A stretch of 64,000 nucleotides of DNA from PGYT01 sp963675055 (GCA_963675055.2 CAXXJE010000002.1:2852001-2916000), one strand, 5' to 3'. Numbered from the stretch's first letter, positions 17,056-26,705 are shown. Notes: generated by a model not told the origin, from the sequence alone. Program-made: numbers and translations.

Positions 17056-19494
17056 ATGAAATACGGACATTTTGATGACAAAAGCAGGGAGTATGTAATA
17101 ACAAGGCCCGATACGCCGCTTCCCTGGATTAATTATCTGGGAATAGATGGTTTCTACGGCATTATTTCAAATACCGCAGGAGGATATTGCTTTTATCAGG
17201 ATTCCAGAATGAGAAGACTAACACGTTACCGTTACAATAATATTCCAATGGACAGCAACGGTAGGTATATATACATCAAAGACGGCGATACCGTTTGGAA
17301 TCCGATGTGGAAGCCGATGAAGGTTGACCTTGATTCGTATGAATGTCGTCATGGATTAGGCTATTCTAGATTTACATCATCGAAGAATGATCTGGAAGCT
17401 TCGCTTCTATACTTTATTCCGCCTGAAGCGAAAAATGAAATCTGGCATCTTGAATTAAAAAATAATGGTGATAAACCGAAGCAGATTAGATTATGGAGTT
17501 TTGTGGAATGGTGTCTTTGGGAAGCCAACGACGACATGACAAACTTTCAGCGGAATTATTCAACCGGGCAGGTTGAGATTGAAGACGGAACAATATTTCA
17601 TAAAACCGAGTACCGGGAACGTCGTGATCATTATGCATATTTCTCTTGCAGTGAACCGGTTTCCGGTTACGACTCCAGCAGAGATGCATTTGTAGGAGTT
17701 CATAACGGACTTGAAGCACCGCAGGCAGTTATTGACGGGAACTGCAAGAACAGTACGGCTTTCGGATGGCTCCCGATTGGAGTTCATCAGGTTGACATCG
17801 ATCTTAAACCGGGTGAATCGAAAACAATAAATTTTCTTTTAGGTTACGGTGAAAATCCGAAAGCTGATAAATTCCTTGAAGACGGAAGTATACGGAAAGA
17901 TGAGTTTAATAAGGTTAAGGAGCAGTATTCATCTAGGGAAGCTGTAATGAATGCATTTAATAAATTGAATTTACACTGGGATACTTTGCTGGCTTCTTAT
18001 AATGCGAACACTCCTGATGATATAGTAAACAGGATGGTTAACATCTGGAACCAGTACCAGTGTATGACAACGTTTAATATGTCCCGTTCAACATCAATGT
18101 ACGAGTCGGGTATTGGCCGCGGTATGGGCTATCGCGACAGTAACCAGGATGTACTCGGATTCGTGCATATGATTCCTTCACGCGCAAGACAGCGAATTCT
18201 TGATATTGCTGCAACTCAGTTATCCGATGGAACCTGTTATCACCAGTATCAGCCATTAACCAAAAAAGGTAATGCTGATATCGGCGGCGGATTTAATGAC
18301 GATCCTCTATGGTTGATTTTATCGACATCCGCATACATTAAGGAGACAGGTGACAAGTCGATACTGGAAGAGAAAATAGGATTTGCAGACATCGAAAATT
18401 CTGATGCGACTTTAATGGATCATCTTCATATCTCACTTGATTATACTCTTAACAACAGAGGCCCGCACGGATTACCACTAATTGGTCATGCAGACTGGAA
18501 TGATTGTCTTAACCTCAATTGTTTTTCCGAGACTCCCGGCGAAAGTTTTCAGTTAGCCGGACATATAGAGAACGATCGAGTTGCCGAATCCGTGATGATC
18601 GCAGGTTTATATTGTTCAGCTTGTACTGAAATGTCCGGAATACTAAGTGCCACCGGAGTGGAAGATAAGGCTGCTGAGTATTTAGAGAAAGCAGAAGATA
18701 TGCGTAATGTGATTTACGAACAGGGCTGGGACGGTGAGTGGTTCCTCCGGGCATACGATTCGTTCAGTAATAAAGTTGGTTCTTCAGAGAATGATGAAGG
18801 AAAAATATTTATTGAAAGCCAGGGATGGTGTATTCTGGGGGGCGCAGGTCTGGATAACGGATTTGCTGAAAAAGCTTTGGAAAGTGTACGGGAAAAACTG
18901 TTTACATCTAATGGTATAATCCTGCAGCAGCCTGCATTCCAGGAGTATCATACACGTCTCGGTGAAGTATCATCGTACCCGCCGGGTTACAAAGAAAACG
19001 CCGGAATCTTTACGCATAATAACACATGGATTCAAATTGCTGAAACGATCCTTGGACGAGGAGACAGGGCAATGGAATATTATAAGAGTATTTGCCCGCC
19101 GAATAAAGAAGATCAAATTGATATCTATCGATCAGAGCCCTATGTATACAGCCAGATGACTGCGGGAAGGGATGCTCAGACTCCGGGAGAAGCGAAGAAC
19201 TCATGGTTAACCGGAACCGCTGCCTGGTCGTTCATAACAATATCCCAATATATTCTTGGTATCCGTCCGGATTATGACGGACTCATTGTTGATCCTTGTA
19301 TTCCAACTGATTGGGAGGAATTCAGTATCGTTAGAAAGTTCAGGGATAGCGTTTACAATATCGCTATTAAAAATCCTGGAAAGGTCAGTAAAGGTGTTAA
19401 ATCACTTTCAGTTGATGGAGTGACTGTTAAAGGCAATAAAGTGCCTATTTTTAATGACGGAAAAGATCATAACGTAGAAGTAGTACTAGGTTAA
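17056..19494 (+). CDS. GH94 cellobiose phosphorylase
   Basis: The product has about 812 residues, the usual length for cellobiose phosphorylase, and no signal peptide, so it is cytoplasmic. The family splits cellobiose with phosphate into glucose 1-phosphate and glucose. The N-terminal beta-sandwich (MKYGHFDDKSREYVITRPDT) leads into the (alpha/alpha)6 catalytic domain with YRDSNQDVLGFVHMIPSRAR, FNDDPLW and GHADWNDCLNL. The DWND stretch (D480 and D483) holds the general acid region of the family. The phosphate-site region follows near YPPGYKENAGIFTHNN. ATG 17056 sits 6-7 bases after AAAGGTAGG; an in-frame TTG six bases earlier is less well placed. GH94 also covers chitobiose and laminaribiose phosphorylases, but the cellobiose subtype fits best by motif and length. 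Confidence 0.92.
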   Translation: MKYGHFDDKSREYVITRPDTPLPWINYLGIDGFYGIISNTAGGYCFYQDSRMRRLTRYRYNNIPMDSNGRYIYIKDGDTVWNPMWKPMKVDLDSYECRHGLGYSRFTSSKNDLEASLLYFIPPEAKNEIWHLELKNNGDKPKQIRLWSFVEWCLWEANDDMTNFQRNYSTGQVEIEDGTIFHKTEYRERRDHYAYFSCSEPVSGYDSSRDAFVGVHNGLEAPQAVIDGNCKNSTAFGWLPIGVHQVDIDLKPGESKTINFLLGYGENPKADKFLEDGSIRKDEFNKVKEQYSSREAVMNAFNKLNLHWDTLLASYNANTPDDIVNRMVNIWNQYQCMTTFNMSRSTSMYESGIGRGMGYRDSNQDVLGFVHMIPSRARQRILDIAATQLSDGTCYHQYQPLTKKGNADIGGGFNDDPLWLILSTSAYIKETGDKSILEEKIGFADIENSDATLMDHLHISLDYTLNNRGPHGLPLIGHADWNDCLNLNCFSETPGESFQLAGHIENDRVAESVMIAGLYCSACTEMSGILSATGVEDKAAEYLEKAEDMRNVIYEQGWDGEWFLRAYDSFSNKVGSSENDEGKIFIESQGWCILGGAGLDNGFAEKALESVREKLFTSNGIILQQPAFQEYHTRLGEVSSYPPGYKENAGIFTHNNTWIQIAETILGRGDRAMEYYKSICPPNKEDQIDIYRSEPYVYSQMTAGRDAQTPGEAKNSWLTGTAAWSFITISQYILGIRPDYDGLIVDPCIPTDWEEFSIVRKFRDSVYNIAIKNPGKVSKGVKSLSVDGVTVKGNKVPIFNDGKDHNVEVVLG

Positions 19495-21405
19495 ATGAGT
19501 AAGAAAAAAAATATAAAAAAGGAATCAGCAAAAGAACCAAGTGATGCCAGGAAGAAGTTATTCTGGATGGTTACAATTCTGATCCCTGTATTGGTTATCG
19601 TGCTTACTGAAGTTGGACTAAGACTGGCTGAGTACGGCGGCAATACGGAACTGTTTATTGAAGGTCCTCCGGGATATGAAAACTATCTGCGCTGCAATCC
19701 GAATGTTGCCAGAAGATATTTTTATATGGAAAGTTCCGTACCTACACCGCCTAAACAATTGTTCCTTAAAGATAAGACTGAGAATTCGTTTCGAATATTT
19801 GTGTTGGGCGGATCAAGCGCTGCCGGATTTCCATACGGCAACAATGTTTCTTTCCCGAATGTACTTGAAAGGGGTCTTGCGAAGACTTTTCCCGATAAGA
19901 ATATAGAAGTAATAAATATTGCCATGGCTGCAGTGAACAGTTATACTCTCTTGGATTTAATGGATGAAGTGCTTGATCAATTACCCGATGCTTTATTGAT
20001 ATATGCCGGTCATAACGAATACTATGGTGCGCTGGGTATCGGTTCAGTTCAGTCGCTAGGCAGCTGGCGCGGAATGATAAACACTTATCTGCGTCTTCAG
20101 TCTTTCAGAACGTTCATACTTCTTCGTGATTTCATCGGCTGGGTTAGAATAGGTCTTGGCGGACTGTTCGCTGATAATGAAGCAGTTGATCCCTCTGCAA
20201 CTTTAATGTCCAGAATTGTATCGGAACAAACCATACCGTTCGAAAGTGATCTTTATAAGATTGGTAAAGCACAGTTTGAAGGCAACATGAATGATATTCT
20301 CCTTAAGGCATCTGACAGGGGAGTAAAAGTAATACTCAGTGAACTTGTAAGTAATCTTAGAGATCAGAAACCGTTTATTTCAGTTAGTAATGACAATGGT
20401 CAAACCGCCGGGCAGCTTTATACCAGTGCGAAGACTTCTGAAGCAGCCGGCAAATACGAGAAGGCTCGTGAAAGTTATATACTGGCGAAAGACTTCGATG
20501 GACTTAGATTCAGAGCTCCGGAGGAATTCAATACAGTCTTACATAAACTCGGAGAAAAATATTCGTGTCCCGTGGTTCGTCTGGTATCGGAATTTGAAAA
20601 TGAATCAACAAATGGTTTGATAGGGGAATCATTAATTCTCGAACACCTTCATCCCAATATTGACGGTTACTATCTACTTGCGAAATCGTTTTACAAGACA
20701 CTTGCAGAAAATAAAATGATTGGCAATGGCTGGAATGCGGATTTAATGCAGACTGTTTATTCTGAAGGCAAAACTGAACTGGACAGCGTATTCGGTGCAG
20801 TAGTTATAAAACAATTGAAGCAGAGCTGGCCATTTCGTCCGAAAGGAGAAGAGAATAATTTCCTCAGAACTTTCAGACCAAAGAATAAACTGGAAGAGAT
20901 AGCATTTAAAGTCATCTCAACACCGGATTATAATATTCAATCCGGTCATATGGAGCTTGGCGGTTTTTATGAGTCAAATAATGAACCGGTAAAATCTGTT
21001 GACGAGTATAAGGCATTAATAGCATCCATACCCCATGAGATTGAATTTTACAGGAAAGCTGCGATAGTATTAATCAGGGAAAAGCTGTTTGATGAAGCCG
21101 ACAGCCTCCTGAGAAGTTCGCTGAAATATCGAGGGGACTATTTTGTAAATAAGTGGATCGGGCAAATTGCGCTTATGAATGAGGATTATAAAGAAGCAAT
21201 CAAATTCCTTAAAGAATCTGATTTGGTCGATCAGCAAGTTGTATTCAATTTAAGTAGGGCATATTATTCTGACGGACAACTTGAAAAGGGAGAAGAGAAC
21301 TTTGTAAGACTTAAAAACATGTCCCGGAATTCAGACTATGTAAAGTACTTGACAAAGGTCCGTACAATGGCGTTCATGAAAAAGAAAATAAAACTTCCTC
21401 AGTAG
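19495..21405 (+). CDS. Membrane-anchored SGNH/GDSL-type hydrolase with TPR-like C-terminus
   Basis: This 636-residue protein has a charged N-terminus, one transmembrane helix (about 22-45, WMVTILIPVLVIVLTEVGL) and an SGNH-like domain. Block I is VLGGSSAAGFP (S107 as likely nucleophile), followed by a YAGHNEYYGALG block and a final LEHLHPNIDGYYLLA block with the catalytic-type histidine. The last 180 residues contain TPR-like helical pairs (about 480-620). The start ATG directly abuts the GH94 stop (TAA-ATG), which implies translational coupling. SGNH enzymes remove acyl groups; a role in deacylating imported glycan is possible. The block V acid is E rather than D, so activity needs checking. 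Confidence 0.8.
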   Translation: MSKKKNIKKESAKEPSDARKKLFWMVTILIPVLVIVLTEVGLRLAEYGGNTELFIEGPPGYENYLRCNPNVARRYFYMESSVPTPPKQLFLKDKTENSFRIFVLGGSSAAGFPYGNNVSFPNVLERGLAKTFPDKNIEVINIAMAAVNSYTLLDLMDEVLDQLPDALLIYAGHNEYYGALGIGSVQSLGSWRGMINTYLRLQSFRTFILLRDFIGWVRIGLGGLFADNEAVDPSATLMSRIVSEQTIPFESDLYKIGKAQFEGNMNDILLKASDRGVKVILSELVSNLRDQKPFISVSNDNGQTAGQLYTSAKTSEAAGKYEKARESYILAKDFDGLRFRAPEEFNTVLHKLGEKYSCPVVRLVSEFENESTNGLIGESLILEHLHPNIDGYYLLAKSFYKTLAENKMIGNGWNADLMQTVYSEGKTELDSVFGAVVIKQLKQSWPFRPKGEENNFLRTFRPKNKLEEIAFKVISTPDYNIQSGHMELGGFYESNNEPVKSVDEYKALIASIPHEIEFYRKAAIVLIREKLFDEADSLLRSSLKYRGDYFVNKWIGQIALMNEDYKEAIKFLKESDLVDQQVVFNLSRAYYSDGQLEKGEENFVRLKNMSRNSDYVKYLTKVRTMAFMKKKIKLPQ

Positions 21406-21434
21406 TATTATTATTCTGCGAATGAAATTAAATA

Positions 21435-23462
21435 TTATTTCAAAAGTGTCATCAGCTTTGATCTTGCAATGACCTGAAAACCGTTATCCACATGTAATCT
21501 GTAAATATAATTCCCGCTGGCTGAGAATTTCCCGAATCTATTGACCCCATTCCATTTTACCGTGTGCGCGCCTGCAGATTTAGTCCCGGAATAAAGTATT
21601 GCAACCAGTTTACCCAGCATATCATAGACTTCAAGACGTACTGCCGACTTCTCGGAAAGGGTGAATGAAATAGTTGTTGACGGATTAAAAGGATTCGGAT
21701 AATTCTGATCCAGTTCGAAGGATATTGGACTTCCATTCGCATTATCATCATAAACATCAGTTGCATCCTGAAATATTGTTACGAGTTCAATACCTTCACC
21801 TGTTCTAAGGTTTCGTGTATACTCTTTATCGACAGGATTATTCCAGTGTTCGTTAACTCCTAAGCCGCTTAGTTGTATCCCGTCATCATCCGGATCATAA
21901 ATCACATCTTCGGGCCAGTATGAAGGGTCGGCAGCCTGTCTTAAATAGTCTGTGGTACCCTGCATATTCGGATAGTTGACTTTACCGTCAGCGCCGTTAT
22001 ATTCGTTGGAAAGAAAATCGTACGCGACTGATTCAATTGCGACAGGATCCTGCGAAAGGAATATTGAGGAAGTCCAATCGCCATTAAACGGGGTCATATC
22101 CCATTTGGTTGGTGGATCCACAGCCTCGGAACCTGAGTAAAGAGCATCCAGCAGGAAGAATACAGTGTTACCGCCGAGTCTCTCGTGACCCATGAGATCC
22201 ACCTGGGTTCTATACATCCCGGTTTCTGTTCGAACCGCCCCGTTATCATCGGGAGATACAAGACCCGGATGAAGATGTTCGGCGCTGCTGCGGCTGTGAG
22301 AACCGAAATGATTTTTCGCGAACAAAGTAATACCGGCGCGAGCATGGGCTTTCATAGTCGGTACATTAATTAAATAATCAGCATCGTTCATCGCTTTATA
22401 AATTTTATCCGCAGTTACACTCAATACCTTTCCTTTATCGGAGTATTTGATAACCGGTAAACTCGTTGGCTGAACCTGTTCGCGCCCGCTGCCGGAAATC
22501 TGCTGCACATAGTGCACGTTAGGGAATTCACTATGCCATAGATCGTAACAATGATTGTATAAAAATTTCATTGGATCACCTACTGAAATCATCTCTTCAG
22601 GAATTCCGTAAACGTTTATTAATTGCCTTAAGAGTGAAAGTATCAGTTGAGGTGAAGTTTCTGCAATGGCGTAATAGTTATTTTCGTTTTTATTGAAGTC
22701 TGAGGTGATATTTCCCCAGGTGTATCCATATCCCCACGTAGAAGTTGCATTTGTCTTGATGAAAACGGTTTGTCCCCCTTCGTATCCGGATGAGATGTTA
22801 TATTTGTTTTCATTGAAATACCTGAACATTTTATCCCAGGCTTCATAATCATTTCTTTCCCCGGTTAGTTCAAGAATGCTTGCCGATAGCATTTTATCAA
22901 TCTCAACCTGGTTGTTGTTCTTATTTAGAAACCAGCCGTCATCATAGTCGTTACCGACACCGTCGCCGTTATACGAATTTGTGCAATTCTCATTAGTTGC
23001 ATCCGGGTTCCATACCCACACCACTCTGCCGGGATTGATGCCTTTCGCATCGCCAATGGGATTATTGGCAATAACAACCTCATCCTGTGTATCTGCAAAA
23101 GTATCAAGACTACTTTGGCTAAGTGTTAAAAAAGTAAAGCCAACTCCAATTATTAAGAACAATATTCCCCTGAGATAAGATGACTGCGCGAACATACTTT
23201 TCATTCTGCTGAACGCAGTAATTGATCCTGCCAGTCCTAATATCCATAGAACAAATCCGGATGCCAGGGGTGCTGCAACTCTCATACAGGGATAAGAAGC
23301 TCTGCTGGGTTTCGGAATAACACGAATTAGAAACCATATAAGTGAACCGGCACCGATAAGAGGAATTATCACTTTAGTCCATTTTGATTTAAGTTTCATA
23401 AGTATGCTCGAAAGTATCATGATGTACTTTTTGGAAAAGGCCTCGTGATTCATTTTCGTCAT
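21435..23462 (-). CDS. DUF362-domain protein with N-terminal membrane helices and T9SS sorting domain
   Basis: The product has about 675 residues. Three hydrophobic segments come first (about 28-45, 65-82 and 98-115), with the motif KPSRASYPCMRVAAPLASGF between the first two. A DUF362 domain follows (about 150-550), recognisable from TVFIKTNATS, MISVGDPMK and DADYLINVPTMKAHARAG. The tail is a T9SS sorting domain (about 580-675, DQNYPNPFNPSTTISFTL). DUF362 has no firm function; some members carry Fe-S domains, but no such cysteine cluster is seen here. GGAGG (CCTCC at 23471-23475) selects ATG 23462 over an upstream TTG. A membrane-spanning front with an outer-membrane export tail is contradictory unless the third helix is cleaved as a signal. 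It is convergent with the SGNH gene. Confidence 0.82.
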   Translation of the reverse strand: MTKMNHEAFSKKYIMILSSILMKLKSKWTKVIIPLIGAGSLIWFLIRVIPKPSRASYPCMRVAAPLASGFVLWILGLAGSITAFSRMKSMFAQSSYLRGILFLIIGVGFTFLTLSQSSLDTFADTQDEVVIANNPIGDAKGINPGRVVWVWNPDATNENCTNSYNGDGVGNDYDDGWFLNKNNNQVEIDKMLSASILELTGERNDYEAWDKMFRYFNENKYNISSGYEGGQTVFIKTNATSTWGYGYTWGNITSDFNKNENNYYAIAETSPQLILSLLRQLINVYGIPEEMISVGDPMKFLYNHCYDLWHSEFPNVHYVQQISGSGREQVQPTSLPVIKYSDKGKVLSVTADKIYKAMNDADYLINVPTMKAHARAGITLFAKNHFGSHSRSSAEHLHPGLVSPDDNGAVRTETGMYRTQVDLMGHERLGGNTVFFLLDALYSGSEAVDPPTKWDMTPFNGDWTSSIFLSQDPVAIESVAYDFLSNEYNGADGKVNYPNMQGTTDYLRQAADPSYWPEDVIYDPDDDGIQLSGLGVNEHWNNPVDKEYTRNLRTGEGIELVTIFQDATDVYDDNANGSPISFELDQNYPNPFNPSTTISFTLSEKSAVRLEVYDMLGKLVAILYSGTKSAGAHTVKWNGVNRFGKFSASGNYIYRLHVDNGFQVIARSKLMTLLK

Positions 23463-23835
23463 CTTCTTATCCTCCAATAAAACTGTAGCTTTACATGATT
23501 GAATCAAATTCTGAGTTTAAGTGAACTTTGAATGAAATATTAAAACGGGTAAACAGGAAATTGCAGCTTTAGATCATTAAAATCACTCTCGAAGATTCAA
23601 GAGTAATTGGAGAAAATGGAGGATGCAACTGTTGAAAAAGTCTCATCCGGATTTATCTTAAAATACAATATTAATACGGTAATTGGTACCCAATAATGAT
23701 GAGATAATTGTAAGCGGTACACTTATTCAAAGACTGATTTATCAATAGAAATTTACTAAATTAAATGGACCGGTAATTTACATAGTATAGTCGTGAGTTA
23801 TCTCTTTTACTAAAAAGTAATTAATATAATTGAAT
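23463..23835. other. Divergent intergenic region with two small palindromes
   Basis: This 373-base AT-rich gap separates the minus-strand DUF362 gene from the plus-strand hydrolase and should hold both promoters. Visible features are an imperfect palindrome at 23585-23604 (arms ACTCT-C-GAA and TTC-A-AGAGT) and a short one at 23682-23700 (ATTGG-TAC-CCAAT). No convincing sigma-70, sigma-54 or Bacteroidota-type promoter pair was found. A 27-codon frame at 23616-23696 has a poorly spaced ribosome site and no recognisable product. Confidence 0.4.
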
Positions 23836-24819
23836 ATGCGGAAGATAGTTATTATTCTGTTATTGTTTGTCAGTTTAATGGTGTATGGACAATCCTATCC
23901 GGTAATCGATGGGATACCGAGGGACACTTCATTTAATCCTTCAAGCGCGTTTAAGAAAGCTTTTAAAAAATATCCATTTATTAAACAGGTTAAATCGCAT
24001 TTACCCGATGGAGTTGGTGCGGAATATAATGTTGTTTATTCATCGATCAGCGGCAGAGATCTTCACCTGGATTTGTTTAAACCGGATAATCCCGGAAATC
24101 AGAAGACCCCTGTTGTTTTATTCATCCATGGCGGGGGATGGGCATCAGGTTCAAAAGAGCATATGGTTCCAATGGCTCAGAAACTGGCCGGAAAAGGTTT
24201 TGTAACTATTGCGGCTGAATACAGACTCTCTCCCGAGGCGAAATATCCGGCCGCAATTCATGATCTTAAAATTGTTATAAAGTGGCTGAAAGCTAATAGG
24301 AGCAAGTATGGTATAGATACAAATAGAATTGCTGCGCTCGGCTGTTCAGCCGGGGCTACCCTGGCATCGATTCTTGGTACTACAACAGGTATAAACAGCT
24401 TTGAAATGAATGATGATTACAAGTCAGTCTCCAGCAGGATTCAGGCAGTGATAAATATTGACGGGATACTGGATTTTACTAATCCCGTGGAAAGCGGCAA
24501 GGATACCATTCTTGGCAAACCTTCTGCGGGCACACGATGGTTCGGCGCAACTTACTCTGAGAATCCCGGCATCTGGCGTGAAGCTTCGCCTATAAACTAT
24601 CTAGACAGCAGTACGTCCCCATTTCTGTTTGTAAACAGTTCCCTGGATCGTTACCATGCCGGCAGGGACTCACTTATAAATACCTTATCACGGTTGGGCA
24701 TTTATACCGAGATCCATACAATCCCCAATACTCCGCATCCTTTCTGGCTGTTTGAACCATGGTTCGAAACAGCATTCAGCTATGTGTTGGAATTCCTCGA
24801 AAAAATATTCCCGAAATAG
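23836..24819 (+). CDS. Secreted alpha/beta-hydrolase (esterase/lipase family)
   Basis: The product has about 327 residues with a short signal peptide (IVIILLLFVSLMVYGQ). The alpha/beta-hydrolase core shows the oxyanion motif IHGGGWASG, the nucleophile elbow GCSAGA (S171) and a late histidine in NTPHPFW, with an aspartate near SSLDRYHAGRD. This pattern is that of the hormone-sensitive-lipase/BD-FAE type esterases, several of which deacetylate or deferuloylate plant xylan. A GH5 endoglucanase follows 121 bases later, which fits a role in plant-fibre breakdown (inference). ATG 23836 is chosen over TTG 23830. No clear Shine-Dalgarno is seen. Confidence 0.88.
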   Translation: MRKIVIILLLFVSLMVYGQSYPVIDGIPRDTSFNPSSAFKKAFKKYPFIKQVKSHLPDGVGAEYNVVYSSISGRDLHLDLFKPDNPGNQKTPVVLFIHGGGWASGSKEHMVPMAQKLAGKGFVTIAAEYRLSPEAKYPAAIHDLKIVIKWLKANRSKYGIDTNRIAALGCSAGATLASILGTTTGINSFEMNDDYKSVSSRIQAVINIDGILDFTNPVESGKDTILGKPSAGTRWFGATYSENPGIWREASPINYLDSSTSPFLFVNSSLDRYHAGRDSLINTLSRLGIYTEIHTIPNTPHPFWLFEPWFETAFSYVLEFLEKIFPK

Positions 24820-24940
24820 TAGCTTTGGTTTGAATACCTGCCGATTTTGTGATTCGAGTAGACCGGTTTAAGCCATTAATGAGCCGAAAAAATTTTATAT
24901 TTGCGAAACAGTTTTAAAATATGAACTACAGGATTCGTTT

Positions 24941-26011
24941 ATGTTTAGAGTGATGCAAAACCGAATATTCATTACTATTTTAATTTCAACAGCTCTAATT
25001 GTTGCAATGTCCTGTTCCGATGATGCTGTCGATTTGAAAGAAGAAGACGTTGTACTTGAAGACGTTAACGCGTTTGATCAGAACGAAATGCTGGGGATGG
25101 GTGTAAATCTGGGGAACGCTCTGGAAGCTCCTAATGAAGGGGAGTGGGGGGTAACACTTCGGAATGAATTCTTTCAGGCGATTAATGAAGCCGGTTTCAA
25201 ATCTATTCGTGTCCCGATTCGATGGTCGGCTCACTCACTTGAATCTGCACCGTATACAATAAACGATGGTTTTTTTAACCGCATCGACTGGGTTATTAAA
25301 ACTGCGTTCTTCTATGATCTCATGGTGATAATAAATATTCACCACTATGAAGATTTCATGGATGATCCGGATGGACAGAAAGAAAGGTTTCTGTCTCTTT
25401 GGGAACAGATTGGTGAACATTATAAGAATTATTCGCACGATTTATTATTTGAAGTTCTGAACGAACCCACTGGCAATGTAACAAATGAATTATGGAACGT
25501 TTATCTGGCGGATGCAATTGAAGTTATACGTACAACGAATCCCGGCAGGACGCTTGTTGTCGGGACTGGCAACTGGAGCAATATAAATGCTATTGATGAT
25601 CTTGTATTGCCGGGAGGCGAGGATAATGTTATCGTTTCTTTTCATTACTATAATCCTTTCGCTTTCACCCATCAGGGGGCTGAATGGGTTGACGGATCTG
25701 ATGCCTGGCTGGGTACAACGTTCACTGCTTCCTCATCGGAGCGGACCGCAATTGATGCGGATTTTATGCTTGCCAGAAATTACTCGGCAGCACACAATGT
25801 ACCGATAAATGTTGGAGAATTCGGCTCTTACAATAAAGCTGATTCGGATTCACGATTTATCTGGACGAGTTACCTCAGGCAGGCAATTGAAAACAATAAT
25901 TTCAGCGGACAGTATTGGGAATTCTGCTCAGGCTTCGGTGTGTACAATCAGACATCGGGAACATATAATGAAGAGTTGATAAAAGCGCTTCTTCCGGAAT
26001 GGGAACCATAA
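24941..26011 (+). CDS. GH5-family endo-beta-glucanase lipoprotein
   Basis: The product has 356 residues. A lipoprotein signal ends VAMSC, so the enzyme is probably anchored to the outer membrane. The GH5 (alpha/beta)8 barrel follows: GVNLGNALEAP near the start, IRVPIRWSAH, INIHHYEDF, the acid/base E175 in VLNEPTG, SFHYYNPFAFTH and the nucleophile E293 in VGEFGSY. Most enzymes with this pattern cut internal beta-1,4-glucan links in cellulose or mixed-linkage glucan; mannanase activity is also known in GH5. It would supply cello-oligosaccharides to the uptake and GH94 genes upstream. TATATTTG at 24896-24903 fits the Bacteroidota -7 element, though no good -33 box was found at the right distance. 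Confidence 0.92.
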   Translation: MFRVMQNRIFITILISTALIVAMSCSDDAVDLKEEDVVLEDVNAFDQNEMLGMGVNLGNALEAPNEGEWGVTLRNEFFQAINEAGFKSIRVPIRWSAHSLESAPYTINDGFFNRIDWVIKTAFFYDLMVIINIHHYEDFMDDPDGQKERFLSLWEQIGEHYKNYSHDLLFEVLNEPTGNVTNELWNVYLADAIEVIRTTNPGRTLVVGTGNWSNINAIDDLVLPGGEDNVIVSFHYYNPFAFTHQGAEWVDGSDAWLGTTFTASSSERTAIDADFMLARNYSAAHNVPINVGEFGSYNKADSDSRFIWTSYLRQAIENNNFSGQYWEFCSGFGVYNQTSGTYNEELIKALLPEWEP

Positions 26012-26027
26012 ATAGGATGAATTATTA

Positions 26028-26681
26028 ATGGATGATTATAACGGTTTATTAGCTCTGTTCATAGCATGTATGAACCTGGTTCTTGTGCTGAATATTTTAG
26101 TGTTCGCCGAAAAAAATACGCTTATCAAGTATATAATTTTCTTGATTACTCTGTTTGTGCTTGACCAGTTTGGAGAATTCATCAATTGCTATTTTGAGCC
26201 TGCGGAATCAATATTGCTATTTATTAAGTTAATTGTAATGTTGTTTATTCCTGCGACTATACTAATTATTGTTTGGAATATTCATGGTGCAAATGCTAAA
26301 TACAATTGGATTACATTTGTGGTTCCGATCGTCCTGTCGATAGTTTATGCAGTGTCATCATTACAACCGGAAGTTATATCATGTTCCCCAGGTTCTGCGG
26401 CTTACTTATTCCCATTCCAGGGAATTACGGATGCGTATTTCATTGCATCACTGATTCTCAGTGCTGTAATATTATATTCCGGTATAGTGAAATTCCCGGA
26501 TCAAAAAAAAATAATTATTGTTATATTTACAGGACTTGTTTTAGCCGTTTTGCCTGCAGTAATCGCTAGCCTTATTTCTAATTCAGCATACGAAATAAAA
26601 GAGAGTCTGTTTGGTAAAACTTCAGTTACTTTATCGGTTACTTTGACATATTACTCGTTGAAGAAAAAAAGTGAAATCTGA
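26028..26681 (+). CDS. Polytopic membrane protein of unknown function
   Basis: This 217-residue protein is nearly all hydrophobic, with about seven predicted membrane segments and very short loops, and ends in a basic tail (YYSLKKKSEI). I recognise no family; the layout is like the 7TM or histidine-kinase-like sensor membrane modules that often stand alone in Bacteroidota. It begins 16 bases after the GH5 stop with AGGA about 10 bases upstream of ATG, so it is likely cotranscribed with the endoglucanase. Its stop is followed at once by the next gene's ribosome site. Confidence 0.65.
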   Translation: MDDYNGLLALFIACMNLVLVLNILVFAEKNTLIKYIIFLITLFVLDQFGEFINCYFEPAESILLFIKLIVMLFIPATILIIVWNIHGANAKYNWITFVVPIVLSIVYAVSSLQPEVISCSPGSAAYLFPFQGITDAYFIASLILSAVILYSGIVKFPDQKKIIIVIFTGLVLAVLPAVIASLISNSAYEIKESLFGKTSVTLSVTLTYYSLKKKSEI

Positions 26682-26705
26682 GGAGAGTTCATCATCATTT
26701 CAGAA

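Noticed and set aside
23616..23696. 27-codon frame in the DUF362/esterase gap
   Set aside because: GGAG is only three bases from its ATG and the product has no recognisable features; chance is the simpler explanation.
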